This document shows positions 1-10,797 of a stretch of DNA of 64,000 nucleotides, one piece after another; within the stretch, counting starts at the first letter, position 1, and the number at the start of each line of letters is the position of its first letter. A program made the position numbers and the translations under genes. This DNA is from Hordeum vulgare subsp. vulgare. Its lineage: Eukaryota; Streptophyta; Magnoliopsida; Poales; Poaceae. The DNA lies in NCBI RefSeq assembly GCF_904849725.1, contig NC_058519.1, positions 576,722,669 to 576,786,668 of the forward strand, in the 5' to 3' direction. The notes under the pieces were generated by a model that saw nothing but the letters and a program-made list of their open reading frames with translations, had not been told where the DNA came from and searched no databases.

Positions 1-73
1 GAAGTTAAGCGTGCTTGGGCGAGAGTAGTACTAGGATGGGTGACCTCCTGGGAAGTCCTCGTGTTGCATTCCC
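1..73 (+). rRNA. 5S rRNA: 5S rRNA gene, 5' cut by window edge
   Basis: Positions 48-120 are present and match consensus. Its spacer has the TTTTTCGCC and GCGGCAAACATAAAG variants also seen after 1778, 3593, 6726, 8538 and 13209. Confidence 0.95.
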
Positions 74-250
74 CTTTTTAAATATATTTTTCGCCACGTG
101 ACAAGGATGACGCGGGAGCGTGATCTATATGACCTCATTTTCTTATTTTTGACGATTACTGTGTGACTTTTCCCACCGCGCTTGACACCCAACGACTAGT
201 AGTAGTAGTAGTAGCGGCAAACATAAAGAACAAATAGATAGTTGCATGTC

Positions 251-370
251 GGATGCGATCATACCAGCACTAAAGCACCGGATCCCATCAGAACTCCGAA
301 GTTAAGCGTGCTTGGGCGAGAGTAGTCCTAGGATGGGTGACCTCCTGGGAAGTCCTCGTGTTGCATTCCC
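251..370 (+). rRNA. 5S rRNA: 5S rRNA gene, A77C
   Basis: First complete copy. 5S rRNA is a structural RNA of the large ribosomal subunit, made in plants by RNA polymerase III with TFIIIA binding the internal control region. The start is set by the conserved GGATGCGATC after C(-1). The end is set at CCC before the T-run; the exact 3' end could differ by one or two bases. The terminal stem pairs GGATGC with GCATTCC, with one unpaired U. Box A, intermediate element and box C are present. A77C lies between the intermediate element and box C and recurs at 3890 and 8835. Identity is certain from near-complete match to plant 5S; activity of this copy is unknown. Confidence 0.97.
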
Positions 371-544
371 CTTTTTAAATATATTTTTGCGCCCCGTGAC
401 AAGGATGACGCGGGACCGTGATCTATATGACCTCATTTTCTTATTTTTACGATTACTGTGTGACTTTTCCCACCGCGCTTGACACCCAACAACTAGTAGT
501 AGTAGTAGGGGCAAGCATAAGGAACAAATAGATAGTTGCATGTT

Positions 545-664
545 GGATGCGATCATACCAGCACTAAAGCACCGGATCCCATTAGAACTCCGAAGTTAAG
601 CGTGCTTGGGCGAGAGTAGTACTAGGATGGGTGACCTCCTGGGAAGTCCTCGTGTTGCATTCCC
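545..664 (+). rRNA. 5S rRNA: 5S rRNA gene, C39T
   Basis: C39T outside the promoter boxes; same at 4185 and 9130. Preceded by ATGTT, so -1 is T, not C. Confidence 0.96.
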
Positions 665-851
665 CTTTTTAAATATATTTTTGCGCCACGTGACAAGGAT
701 GACGCGGGAGCGTGATCTATATGACCACATTTTCTTATTTTTGACGATTACTGTGTGACTTTTCCCACCGCGCTTGACACCCAACGACTAGTAGTAGTAG
801 TAGTAGTAGTAGTAGGGGCAAGCATAAGGAACAAATAGATAGTTGCATGTC

Positions 852-994
852 GGATGCGATCATACCAGCACTAAAGCACCAGATCCCATCAGAACTCCGA
901 AGTTAAGCGTGCTTGGGCGAGAGTAGTACTAGGATGGGTGAGAGAGTAGTACTAGGATGGGTGACCTTCTGGGAAGTCCTCGTGTTGCATTCCC
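852..994 (+). rRNA. 5S rRNA: 5S rRNA gene with 23-nt internal duplication
   Basis: Positions 68-90 are tandemly duplicated, giving 143 nt and moving box C 23 nt away from box A. G30A and C94T also present. Probably not a functional product; same lesion at 4489, 9434, 14651, 17608. Confidence 0.9.
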
Positions 995-1175
995 CTTTTT
1001 AAATATATTTTTGCGCCACGTGACAAGGATGACGCGGGAGCGTGATCTATATGACCTCATTTTCTTATTTTTGACGATTACTGTGTGACTTTTCCCACCG
1101 CGCTTGACACCCAACGACTAGTAGTAGTAGTAGTAATAGGGGCAAGCATAAGGAACAAATAGATAGTTGCATGTC

Positions 1176-1295
1176 GGATGCGATCATACCAGCACTAAAG
1201 CACCGGATCCCATCAGAACTCCGAAGTTAAGCGTGCTTGGGCGAGAGTAGTACTAGGATGGGTGACCTCCTGGGAAGTCCTCATGTTGCATTCCC
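1176..1295 (+). rRNA. 5S rRNA: 5S rRNA gene, G108A
   Basis: CpG transition G108A; partner of 6121. Confidence 0.96.
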
Positions 1296-1473
1296 CTTTT
1301 TAAATATATTTTTGCGCCACGTGACAAGGATGACGCGGGAGCGTGATCTATATGACCTCATTTTCTTATTTTTGACGATTAGTGTGTGACTTTTTCCACC
1401 GCGCTTGACACCCAACGACTAGTAGTAGTAGTAGTAGGGGCAAGCATAAGGAACAAATAGATAGTTGCATGTC

Positions 1474-1593
1474 TGATGCGATCATACCAGCACTAAAGCA
1501 CCGGATCCCATCAGAACTCCGAAGTTAAGCGTGCTTGGGCGAGAGTAGTACTAGGATGGGTGACCTCCTGGGAAGTCCTCGTGTTGCATTCCC
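1474..1593 (+). rRNA. 5S rRNA: 5S rRNA gene, G1T
   Basis: Start nucleotide G changed to T; partner of 6419. Confidence 0.95.
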
Positions 1594-1777
1594 CTTTTTA
1601 AGTATATTTTTGCGCCACGTGACAAGGATGACGCGGGACCGTGATCTATATGACCTCATTTTCTTATTTTTGACGATTACTGTGTGACTTTTCCCACCGC
1701 GCTTGACACCCAACGACTAGTAGTAGTAGTAGTAGTAGTAGGGGCAAGCATAAGGAACAAATAGATAGTTGCATGAC

Positions 1778-1897
1778 GGATGCGATCATACCAGCACTAA
1801 AGCACCGGATCCCATCAGAACTCCGAAGTTAAGCGTGCTTGGGCGAGAGTAGTACTAGGATGGGTGACCTCCTGGGAAGTCCTCGTGTTGCATTCCC
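1778..1897 (+). rRNA. 5S rRNA: 5S rRNA gene, consensus
   Basis: All 120 positions match; leader is ATGAC instead of ATGTC. Spacer of the TTTTTCGCC type. Confidence 0.97.
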
Positions 1898-2071
1898 CTT
1901 TTTAAATATATTTTTCGCCACGTGACAAGGATGACGCGGGAGCGTGATCTATATGACCTCATTTTCTTATTTTTGACGATTACTGTGTGACTTTTCCCAC
2001 CGCGCTTGACACCCAACGACTAGTAGTAGTAGTAGCGGCAAACATAAAGAACAAATAGATAGTTGCATGTC

Positions 2072-2191
2072 GGATACGATCATACCAGCACTAAAGCACC
2101 GGATCCCATCAGAACTCCGAAGTTAAGCGTGCTTGGGCGAGAGTAGTACTAGGATGGGTGACCTCCTGGGAAGTCCTCGTGTTGCATTCCC
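2072..2191 (+). rRNA. 5S rRNA: 5S rRNA gene, G5A
   Basis: G5A weakens the terminal stem (pairs with C114); partner of 7023. Spacer has CCCGTG in place of CACGTG. Confidence 0.95.
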
Positions 2192-2342
2192 CTTTTTAAA
2201 TATATTTTTGCGCCCCGTGACAAGGATGACGCGGGACCGTGATCTATATGACCTCATTTTCTTATTTTTGACGATTACTGTGTGACTTTTCCCACCGCGC
2301 TTGACACCCAACAACTAGTAGTAGTAGTAGTAGTAGGGGCAA

Positions 2343-2372
2343 GCATAAGGAACAAATAGATAGTTGCATGTC
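2343..2372 (+). promoter_or_regulatory. Upstream segment of a consensus 5S unit (-30 to -1)
   Basis: This segment is nearly invariant across the array and stands for all units. A TATA-like CATAAGG lies about -29 to -23 and a C sits at -1, both as known for plant 5S genes. The GC dinucleotide usually near -12 is not there; the nearest GC is at -7/-6. Occasional unit variants are ATGAC, ATATC or CACGTC in place of ATGTC just before +1. Confidence 0.6.
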
Positions 2373-2492
2373 GGATGCGATCATACCAGCACTAAAGCAC
2401 CGGATCCCATCAGAACTCCGAAGTTAAGCGTGCTTGGGCGAGAGTAGTACTAGGATGGGTGACCTCCTGGGAAGTCCTCGTGTTGCATTCCC
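2373..2492 (+). rRNA. 5S rRNA: 5S rRNA gene, consensus
   Basis: All positions match; used here as the representative unit for promoter, terminator and palindrome entries. Confidence 0.97.
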
Positions 2493-2498
2493 CTTTTT
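2493..2498 (+). terminator. RNA polymerase III T-run terminator, representative unit
   Basis: C followed by T5 directly after gene position 120. A run of four or more T on the sense strand is the standard Pol III terminator. Two further T5 runs in the spacer (TATTTTTGCG, TTATTTTTGACG) could act as backup. Every unit has the same arrangement. Confidence 0.85.
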
Positions 2499-2514
2499 AA
2501 ATATATTTTTGCGC

Positions 2515-2520
2515 CACGTG
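2515..2520. promoter_or_regulatory. CACGTG palindrome in the spacer, representative unit
   Basis: A perfect G-box/E-box palindrome about 23 bp after the gene, kept in most spacers. It is CCCGTG in one subfamily (for example after the genes at 251, 2072, 3890, 16145) and CACATG in another (after 5135, 18254, 21052). Sequence match only; no function shown. Confidence 0.4.
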
Positions 2521-2617
2521 ACAAGGATGACGCGGGACCGTGATCTATATGACCTCATTTTCTTATTTTTGACGATTACTGTGTGACTTTTTCCCACCGC
2601 GCTTGACACCCAACGAC

Positions 2618-2650
<33 letters not shown>

Positions 2651-2686
2651 GGGCAAGCATAAGGAACAAATAGATAGTTGCATGTC

Positions 2687-2806
2687 GGATGCGATCATAC
2701 CAGCACTAAAGCACCGGATCCCATCAGAACTCCGAAGTTAAGCGTGCTTGGGCGAGAGTAGTACTAGGATGGGTGACCTCCTGGGAAGTCCTCGTGTTGC
2801 ATTTCC
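2687..2806 (+). rRNA. 5S rRNA: 5S rRNA gene, C118T
   Basis: C118T in the terminal stem; the same change is at 7635, 11683 and 23795. Confidence 0.96.
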
Positions 2807-2984
2807 CTTTTTAAATATATTTTTGCGCCACGTGACAAGGATGACGCGGGAGCGTGATCTATATGACCTCATTTTCTTATTTTTGACGATTACTGTGTGA
2901 CTATTTCCACCGCGCTTGACACCCAACGACTAGTAGTAGTAGTAGTAGGGGCAAGCATAAGGAACAAATAGATAGTTGCATGTC

Positions 2985-3104
2985 GGATGCGATCATACCA
3001 GCACTAAAGCACCGGATCCCATCAGAACTTCGAAGTTAAGCGTGCTTGGGCGAGAGTAGTACTAGGATGGGTGAGCTCCTGGGAAGTCCTCGTGTTGCAT
3101 TCCC
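2985..3104 (+). rRNA. 5S rRNA: 5S rRNA gene, C46T C91G
   Basis: C91G falls in box C; partner of 7933. Confidence 0.95.
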
Positions 3105-3288
3105 CTTTTTAAATATATTTTTGCGCCACGTGACAAGGATGACGCGGGAGCGTGATCTATATGACCTCATTTTCTTATTTTTGACGATTACTGTGTGACT
3201 TTTTCCACCGCGCTTGACACCCAACGACTAGTAGTAGTAGTAGTAGTAGTAGGGGCAAGCATAAGGAACAAATAGATAGTTGCATGTC

Positions 3289-3408
3289 GGATGCGATCAT
3301 ACCAGCACTAAAGCACCGGATCCCATCAGAACTTCGAAGTTAAGCGTGCTTGGGCGAGAGTAGTACTAGGATGAGTGACCTCCTGGGAAGTCCTCGTGTT
3401 GCATTCCC
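3289..3408 (+). rRNA. 5S rRNA: 5S rRNA gene, C46T G86A
   Basis: G86A falls in box C; same pair of changes at 8240 and 12902. Confidence 0.95.
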
Positions 3409-3592
3409 CTTTTTAAATATATTTTTGCGCCACGTGACAAGGATGACGCGGGACCGTGATCTATATGACCTCATTTTCTTATTTTTGACGATTACTGTGT
3501 GACTTTTCCCACCGCGCTTGACACCCAACGACTAGTAGTAGTAGTAGTAGTAGTAGGGGCAAGCATAAGGAACAAATAGATAGTTCCATGTC

Positions 3593-3712
3593 GGATGCGA
3601 TCATACCAGCACTAAAGCACCGGATCCCATCAGAACTACGAAGTTAAGCGTGCTTGGGCGAGAGTAGTACTAGGATGGGTGACCTCCTGGGAAGTCCTCG
3701 TGTTGCATTCCC
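3593..3712 (+). rRNA. 5S rRNA: 5S rRNA gene, C46A
   Basis: C46A, shared with 8538 and 13209; TTTTTCGCC-type spacer follows. Confidence 0.96.
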
Positions 3713-3889
3713 CTTTTTAAATATATTTTTCGCCACGTGACAAGGATGACGCGGGAGCGTGATCTATATGACCTCATTTTCTTATTTTTGACGATTACTG
3801 TGTGACTTTTCCCACCGCGCTTGACACCCAACGACTAGTAGTAGTAGTAGTAGCGGCAAACATAAAGAACAAATAGATAGTTGCATGTC

Positions 3890-4009
3890 GGATGCGATCA
3901 TACCAGCACTAAAGCACCGGATCCCATCAGAACTCCGAAGTTAAGCGTGCTTGGGCGAGAGTAGTCCTAGGATGGGTGACCTCCTGGGAAGTCCTCGTGT
4001 TGCATTCCC
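3890..4009 (+). rRNA. 5S rRNA: 5S rRNA gene, A77C
   Basis: Relative of 251 and 8835; CCCGTG-type spacer. Confidence 0.96.
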
Positions 4010-4184
4010 CTTTTTAAATATATTTTTGCGCCCCGTGACAAGGATGACGCGGGACCGTGATCTATATGACCTCATTTTCTTATTTTTAACGATTACTGTG
4101 TGACTTTTCCCACCGCGCTTGACACCCAACAACTAGTAGTAGTAGTAGGGGCAAGCATAAGGAACAAATAGATAGTTGCATGTT

Positions 4185-4304
4185 GGATGCGATCATACCA
4201 GCACTAAAGCACCGGATCCCATTAGAACTCCGAAGTTAAGCGTGCTTGGGCGAGAGTAGTACTAGGATGGGTGACCTCCTGGGAAGTCCTCGTGTTGCAT
4301 TCCC
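4185..4304 (+). rRNA. 5S rRNA: 5S rRNA gene, C39T
   Basis: Relative of 545 and 9130; -1 is T. Confidence 0.96.
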
Positions 4305-4488
4305 CTTTTTAAATATATTTTTGCGCCACGTGACAAGGATGACGCGGGAGCGTGATCTATATGACCACATTTTCTTATTTTTGACGATTACTGTGTGACT
4401 TTTCCCACCGCGCTTGACACCCAACGACTAGTAGTAGTAGTAGTAGTAGTAGGGGCAAGCATAAGGAACAAATAGATAGTTGCATGTC

Positions 4489-4631
4489 GGATGCGATCAT
4501 ACCAGCACTAAAGCACCAGATCCCATCAGAACTCCGAAGTTAAGCGTGCTTGGGCGAGAGTAGTACTAGGATGGGTGAGAGAGTAGTACTAGGATGGGTG
4601 ACCTCCTGGGAAGTCCTCGTGTTGCATTCCC
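4489..4631 (+). rRNA. 5S rRNA: 5S rRNA gene with 23-nt internal duplication
   Basis: Positions 68-90 duplicated; G30A. Relative of 852 without C94T. Likely non-functional. Confidence 0.9.
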
Positions 4632-4812
4632 CTTTTTAAATATATTTTTGCGCCACGTGACAAGGATGACGCGGGAGCGTGATCTATATGACCTCATTTT
4701 CTTATTTTTGACGTTTACTGTGTGACTTTTCCCACCGCGCTTGACACCCAACGACTAGTAATAGTAGTAGTAGTAGGGGCAAGCATAAGGAACAAATAGA
4801 TAGTTGCATGTC

Positions 4813-4932
4813 GGATGCGATCATACCAGCACTAAAGCACCGGATCCCATCAGAACTCCGAAGTTAAGCGTGCTTGGGCGAGAGTAGTACTACGATGGGT
4901 GACCTCCTGGGAAGTCCTCGTGTTGCATTCCC
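4813..4932 (+). rRNA. 5S rRNA: 5S rRNA gene, G81C
   Basis: G81C at the start of box C; a long TAG tract follows, as for most G81C genes. Confidence 0.95.
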
Positions 4933-5059
4933 CTTTTTAAATATATTTTTGCGCCACGTGACAAGGATGACGCGGGACCGTGATCTATATGACCTCATTT
5001 TCTTATTTTTGACGATTATTGTGTGACTTTTCCCACCGCGCTTGACACCCAACGACTAC

Positions 5060-5097
<38 letters not shown>

Positions 5098-5134
5098 CGG
5101 GCAAGCATAAGGAACAAATAGATAGTTGCATGTC

Positions 5135-5253
5135 GGATGCGATCAAACAGCACTAAAGCACCGGATCCCATCAGAACTCCGAAATTAAGCGTGCTTGGGC
5201 GAGAGTAGTACTAGGATGGGTGACCTCCTGGGAAGTCCTCGTGTTGCATTCCC
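5135..5253 (+). rRNA. 5S rRNA: 5S rRNA gene, 1-nt deletion near 14, G51A
   Basis: ATACC at 11-15 reads AAAC, giving 119 nt; G51A in box A. First member of the AAAC family. Confidence 0.93.
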
Positions 5254-5431
5254 CTTTTTAAATATATTTTTGCGCCACATGACAAGGATGACGCGGGAGC
5301 GTGATCTATATGACCTCATTTTCTTATTTTTGACGATTACTGTGTGACTTTGCCCACCGCGCTTGACACCCAACGACTAGTAGTAGTAGTAGTAGGGGTA
5401 AGCATAAGGAACAAATAGATAGTTGCATGTC

Positions 5432-5551
5432 GGATGCGATCATACCAGCACTAAAGCACCGGATCCCATCAGAACTCTGAAGTTAAGCGTGCTTGGGCGA
5501 GAGTAGTACTAGGATGGGTGACCTCCTGGGAAGTCCTCGTGTTGCATTCCC
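5432..5551 (+). rRNA. 5S rRNA: 5S rRNA gene, C47T
   Basis: CpG transition C47T, one of the commonest variants of the array. Confidence 0.96.
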
Positions 5552-5732
5552 CTTTTTAAATATATTTTTGCGCCACGTGACAAGGATGACGCGGGAGCGT
5601 GATCTATATGACCTCATTTTCTTATTTTTGACGATTACTGTGTGACTTTTCCCACCGCGCTTGACACCCAACGACTAGTAGTAGTAGTAGTAGTAGGGGC
5701 AAGCATAAGGAACAAATAGATAGTTGCATGTC

Positions 5733-5852
5733 AGATGCGATCATACCAGCACTAAAGCACCGGATCCCATCAGAACTCCGAAGTTAACCGTGCTTGGGCG
5801 AGAGTAGTACTAGGATGGGTGACCTCCTGGGAAGTCCTCGTGTTGCATTCCC
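5733..5852 (+). rRNA. 5S rRNA: 5S rRNA gene, G1A G56C
   Basis: Start nucleotide A, and G56C inside box A. Followed by the (TAG)36 tract. Confidence 0.95.
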
Positions 5853-5976
5853 CTTTTTAAATATATTTTTGCGCCACGTGACAAGGATGACGCGGGACCG
5901 TGATCTATATGACCTCATTTTCTTATTTTTGACGATTACTGTGTGACTTTTCCCACCGCGCTTGACACCCAACGAC

Positions 5977-6084
<108 letters not shown>

Positions 6085-6120
6085 GGGCAAGCATAAGGAA
6101 CAAATAGATAGTTGCATGTC

Positions 6121-6240
6121 GGATGCGATCATACCAGCACTAAAGCATCGGATCCCATCAGAACTCCGAAGTTAAGCGTGCTTGGGCGAGAGTAGTACTA
6201 GGATGGGTGACCTCCTGGGAAGTCCTCATGTTGCATTCCC
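6121..6240 (+). rRNA. 5S rRNA: 5S rRNA gene, C28T G108A
   Basis: Partner of 1176 with an added C28T. Confidence 0.96.
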
Positions 6241-6418
6241 CTTTTTAAATATATTTTTGCGCCACGTGACAAGGATGACGCGGGAGCGTGATCTATATGA
6301 CCTCATTTTCTTATTTTTGACGATTAGTGTGTGACTTTTTCCACCGCGCTTGACACCCAACGACTAGTAGTAGTAGTAGTAGGGGCAAGCATAAGGAACA
6401 AATAGATAGTTGCATGTC

Positions 6419-6538
6419 TGATGCGATCATACCAGCACTAAAGCACCGGATCCCATCAGAACTCCGAAGTTAAGCGTGCTTGGGCGAGAGTAGTACTAGG
6501 ATGGGTGACCTCCTGGGAAGTCCTCGTGTTGCATTCCC
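6419..6538 (+). rRNA. 5S rRNA: 5S rRNA gene, G1T
   Basis: Start nucleotide T; partner of 1474. Confidence 0.95.
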
Positions 6539-6725
6539 CTTTTTAAGTATATTTTTGCGCCACGTGACAAGGATGACGCGGGACCGTGATCTATATGACC
6601 TCATTTTCTTATTTTTGACGATTACTGTGTGACTTTTCCCACCGCGCTTGACACCCAACGACTAGTAGTAGTAGTAGTAGTAGTAGTAGGGGCAAGCATA
6701 AGGAACAAATAGATAGTTGCATGAC

Positions 6726-6845
6726 GGATGCGATCATACCAGCACTAAAGCACCGGATCCCATCAGAACTCCGAAGTTAAGCGTGCTTGGGCGAGAGTAG
6801 TACTAGGATGGGTGACCTCCTGGGAAGTCCTCGTGTTGCATTCCC
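6726..6845 (+). rRNA. 5S rRNA: 5S rRNA gene, consensus
   Basis: Matches consensus; ATGAC leader as at 1778. Confidence 0.97.
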
Positions 6846-7022
6846 CTTTTTAAATATATTTTTCGCCACGTGACAAGGATGACGCGGGAGCGTGATCTAT
6901 ATGACCTCATTTTCTTATTTTTGACGATTACTGTGTGACTTTTCCCACCGCGCTTGACACCCAACGACTAGTAGTAGTAGTAGTAGCGGCAAACATAAAG
7001 AACAAATAGATAGTTGCATGTC

Positions 7023-7142
7023 GGATACGATCATACCAGCACTAAAGCACCGGATCCCATCAGAACTCCGAAGTTAAGCGTGCTTGGGCGAGAGTAGTAC
7101 TAGGATGGGTGACCTCCTGGGAAGTCCTCGTGTTGCATTCCC
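7023..7142 (+). rRNA. 5S rRNA: 5S rRNA gene, G5A
   Basis: Partner of 2072. Confidence 0.95.
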
Positions 7143-7326
7143 CTTTTTAAATATATTTTTGCGCCCCGTGACAAGGATGACGCGGGACCGTGATCTATAT
7201 GACCTCATTTTCTTATTTTTGACGATTACTGTGTGACTTTTCCCACCGCGCTTGACACCCAACAACTAGTAGTAGTAGTAGTAGTAGTAGGGGCAAGCAT
7301 AAGGAACAAATAGATAGTTGCATGTC

Positions 7327-7446
7327 GGATGCGATCATACCAGCACTAAAGCACCGGATCCCATCAGAACTCCGAAGTTAAGCGTGCTTGGGCGAGAGTA
7401 GTACTAGGATGGGTGACCTCCTGGGAAGTCCTCGTGTTGCATTCCC
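7327..7446 (+). rRNA. 5S rRNA: 5S rRNA gene, consensus
   Basis: Matches consensus; partner of 2373. Confidence 0.97.
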
Positions 7447-7634
7447 CTTTTTAAATATATTTTTGCGCCACGTGACAAGGATGACGCGGGACCGTGATCT
7501 ATATGACCTCATTTTCTTATTTTTGACGATTACTGTGTGACTTTTTCCCACCGCGCTTGACACCCAACGACTAGTAGTAGTAGTAGTAGTAGTAGTAGGG
7601 GCAAGCATAAGGAACAAATAGATAGTTGCATGTC

Positions 7635-7754
7635 GGATGCGATCATACCAGCACTAAAGCACCGGATCCCATTAGAACTCCGAAGTTAAGCGTGCTTGGG
7701 CGAGAGTAGTACTAGGATGGGTGACCTCCTGGGAAGTCCTCGTGTTGCATTTCC
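7635..7754 (+). rRNA. 5S rRNA: 5S rRNA gene, C39T C118T
   Basis: Partner of 2687 with C39T added. Confidence 0.96.
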
Positions 7755-7932
7755 CTTTTTAAATATATTTTTGCGCCACGTGACAAGGATGACGCGGGAG
7801 CGTGATCTATATGACCTCATTTTCTTATTTTTGACGATTACTGTGTGACTATTTCCACCGCGCTTGACACCCAACGACTAGTAGTAGTAGTAGTAGGGGC
7901 AAGCATAAGGAACAAATAGATAGTTGCATGTC

Positions 7933-8052
7933 GGATGCGATCATACCAGCACTAAAGCACCGGATCCCATCAGAACTTCGAAGTTAAGCGTGCTTGGGCG
8001 AGAGTAGTACTAGGATGGGTGAGCTCCTGGGAAGTCCTCGTGTTGCATTCCC
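7933..8052 (+). rRNA. 5S rRNA: 5S rRNA gene, C46T C91G
   Basis: Partner of 2985. Confidence 0.95.
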
Positions 8053-8239
8053 CTTTTTAAATATATTTTTGCGCCACGTGACAAGGATGACGCGGGAGCG
8101 TGATCTATATGACCTCATTTTCTTATTTTTGACGATTACTGTGTGACTTTTTCCACCGCGCTTGACACCCAACGACTAGTAGTAGTAGTAGTAGTAGTAG
8201 TAGGGGCAAGCATAAGGAACAAATAGATAGTTGCATGTC

Positions 8240-8359
8240 GGATGCGATCATACCAGCACTAAAGCACCGGATCCCATCAGAACTTCGAAGTTAAGCGTGC
8301 TTGGGCGAGAGTAGTACTAGGATGAGTGACCTCCTGGGAAGTCCTCGTGTTGCATTCCC
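8240..8359 (+). rRNA. 5S rRNA: 5S rRNA gene, C46T G86A
   Basis: Partner of 3289. Confidence 0.95.
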
Positions 8360-8537
8360 CTTTTTAAATATATTTTTGCGCCACGTGACAAGGATGACGC
8401 GGGACCGTGATCTATATGACCTCATTTTCTTATTTTTGACGATTACTGTGTGACTTTTCCCACCGCGCTTGACACCCAACGACTAGTAGTAGTAGTAGTA
8501 GGGGCAAGCATAAGGAACAAATAGATAGTTCCATGTC

Positions 8538-8657
8538 GGATGCGATCATACCAGCACTAAAGCACCGGATCCCATCAGAACTACGAAGTTAAGCGTGCTT
8601 GGGCGAGAGTAGTACTAGGATGGGTGACCTCCTGGGAAGTCCTCGTGTTGCATTCCC
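8538..8657 (+). rRNA. 5S rRNA: 5S rRNA gene, C46A
   Basis: Partner of 3593; both have TTCCATGTC leaders. Confidence 0.96.
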
Positions 8658-8834
8658 CTTTTTAAATATATTTTTCGCCACGTGACAAGGATGACGCGGG
8701 AGCGTGATCTATATGACCTCATTTTCTTATTTTTGACGATTACTGTGTGACTTTTCCCACCGCGCTTGACACCCAACGACTAGTAGTAGTAGTAGTAGCG
8801 GCAAACATAAAGAACAAATAGATAGTTGCATGTC

Positions 8835-8954
8835 GGATGCGATCATACCAGCACTAAAGCACCGGATCCCATCAGAACTCCGAAGTTAAGCGTGCTTGGG
8901 CGAGAGTAGTCCTAGGATGGGTGACCTCCTGGGAAGTCCTCGTGTTGCATTCCC
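8835..8954 (+). rRNA. 5S rRNA: 5S rRNA gene, A77C
   Basis: Partner of 3890. Confidence 0.96.
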
Positions 8955-9129
8955 CTTTTTAAATATATTTTTGCGCCCCGTGACAAGGATGACGCGGGAC
9001 CGTGATCTATATGACCTCATTTTCTTATTTTTAACGATTACTGTGTGACTTTTCCCACCGCGCTTGACACCCAACAACTAGTAGTAGTAGTAGGGGCAAG
9101 CATAAGGAACAAATAGATAGTTGCATGTT

Positions 9130-9249
9130 GGATGCGATCATACCAGCACTAAAGAACCGGATCCCATTAGAACTCCGAAGTTAAGCGTGCTTGGGCGAGA
9201 GTAGTACTAGGATGGGTGACCTCCTGGGAAGTCCTCGTGTTGCATTCCC
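9130..9249 (+). rRNA. 5S rRNA: 5S rRNA gene, C26A C39T
   Basis: Partner of 4185 with a private C26A; -1 is T. Confidence 0.95.
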
Positions 9250-9433
9250 CTTTTTAAATATATTTTTGCGCCACGTGACAAGGATGACGCGGGAGCGTGA
9301 TCTATATGACCACATTTTCTTATTTTTGACGATTACTGTGTGACTTTTCCCACCGCGCTTGACACCCAACGACTAGTAGTAGTAGTAGTAGTAGTAGGGG
9401 CAAGCATAAGGAACAAATAGATAGTTGCATGTC

Positions 9434-9576
9434 GGATGCGATCATACCAGCACTAAAGCACCAGATCCCATCAGAACTCCGAAGTTAAGCGTGCTTGGGC
9501 GAGAGTAGTACTAGGATGGGTGAGAGAGTAGTACTAGGATGGCTGACCTCCTGGGAAGTCCTCGTGTTGCATTCCC
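9434..9576 (+). rRNA. 5S rRNA: 5S rRNA gene with 23-nt internal duplication
   Basis: Positions 68-90 duplicated; G30A, and G87C in the second duplicate. Likely non-functional. Confidence 0.9.
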
Positions 9577-9757
9577 CTTTTTAAATATATTTTTGCGCCA
9601 CGTGACAAGGATGACGCGGGAGCGTGATCTATATGACCTCATTTTCTTATTTTTGACGTTTACTGTGTGACTTTTCCCACCGCGCTTGACACCCAACGAC
9701 TAGTAATAGTAGTAGTAGTAGGGGCAAGCATAAGGAACAAATAGATAGTTGCATGTC

Positions 9758-9877
9758 GGATGCGATCATACCAGCACTAAAGCACCGGATCCCATCAGAA
9801 CTCCGAAGTTAAGCGTGCTTGGGCGAGAGTAGTACTACGATGGGTGACCTCCTGGGAAGTCCTCGTGTTGCATTCCC
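9758..9877 (+). rRNA. 5S rRNA: 5S rRNA gene, G81C
   Basis: Partner of 4813; long TAG tract downstream. Confidence 0.95.
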
Positions 9878-10004
9878 CTTTTTAAATATATTTTTGCGCC
9901 ACGTGACAAGGATGACGCGGGACCGTGATCTATATGACCTCATTTTCTTATTTTTGACGATTATTGTGTGACTTTTCCCACCGCGCTTGACACCCAACGA
10001 CTAC

Positions 10005-10043
<39 letters not shown>

Positions 10044-10079
10044 GGGCAAGCATAAGGAACAAATAGATAGTTGCATGTC

Positions 10080-10198
10080 GGATGCGATCAAACAGCACTA
10101 AAGCACCGGATCCCATCAGAACTCTGAAGTTAAGCGTGCTTGGGCGAGAGTAGTACTAGGATGGGTGACCTCCTGGGAAGTCCTCGTGTTGCATTCCC
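10080..10198 (+). rRNA. 5S rRNA: 5S rRNA gene, 1-nt deletion near 14, C47T
   Basis: AAAC-family copy of 119 nt; partner of 5135 but C47T instead of G51A. Confidence 0.93.
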
Positions 10199-10376
10199 CT
10201 TTTTAAATATATTTTTGCGCCACATGACAAGGATGACGCGGGAGCGTGATCTATATGACCTCATTTTCTTATTTTTGACGATTACTGTGTGACTTTGCCC
10301 ACCGCGCTTGACACCCAACGACTAGTAGTAGTAGTAGTAGGGGTAAGCATAAGGAACAAATAGATAGTTGCATGTC

Positions 10377-10496
10377 GGATGCGATCATACCAGCACTAAA
10401 GCACCGGATCCCATCAGAACTCTGAAGTTAAGCGTGCTTGGGCGAGAGTAGTACTAGGATGGGTGACCTCCTGGGAAGTCCTCGTGTTGCATTCCC
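10377..10496 (+). rRNA. 5S rRNA: 5S rRNA gene, C47T
   Basis: Partner of 5432. Confidence 0.96.
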
Positions 10497-10677
10497 CTTT
10501 TTAAATATATTTTTGCGCCACGTGACAAGGATGACGCGGGAGCGTGATCTATATGACCTCATTTTCTTATTTTTGACGATTACTGTGTGACTTTTCCCAC
10601 CGCGCTTGACACCCAACGACTAGTAGTAGTAGTAGTAGTAGGGGCAAGCATAAGGAACAAATAGATAGTTGCATGTC

Positions 10678-10797
10678 AGATGCGATCATACCAGCACTAA
10701 AGCACCGGATCCCATCAGAACTCCGAAGTTAACCGTGCTTGGGCGAGAGTAGTACTAGGATGGGTGACCTCCTGGGAAGTCCTCGTGTTGCATTCCC
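10678..10797 (+). rRNA. 5S rRNA: 5S rRNA gene, G1A G56C
   Basis: Partner of 5733; followed by the (TAG)38 tract. Confidence 0.95.
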
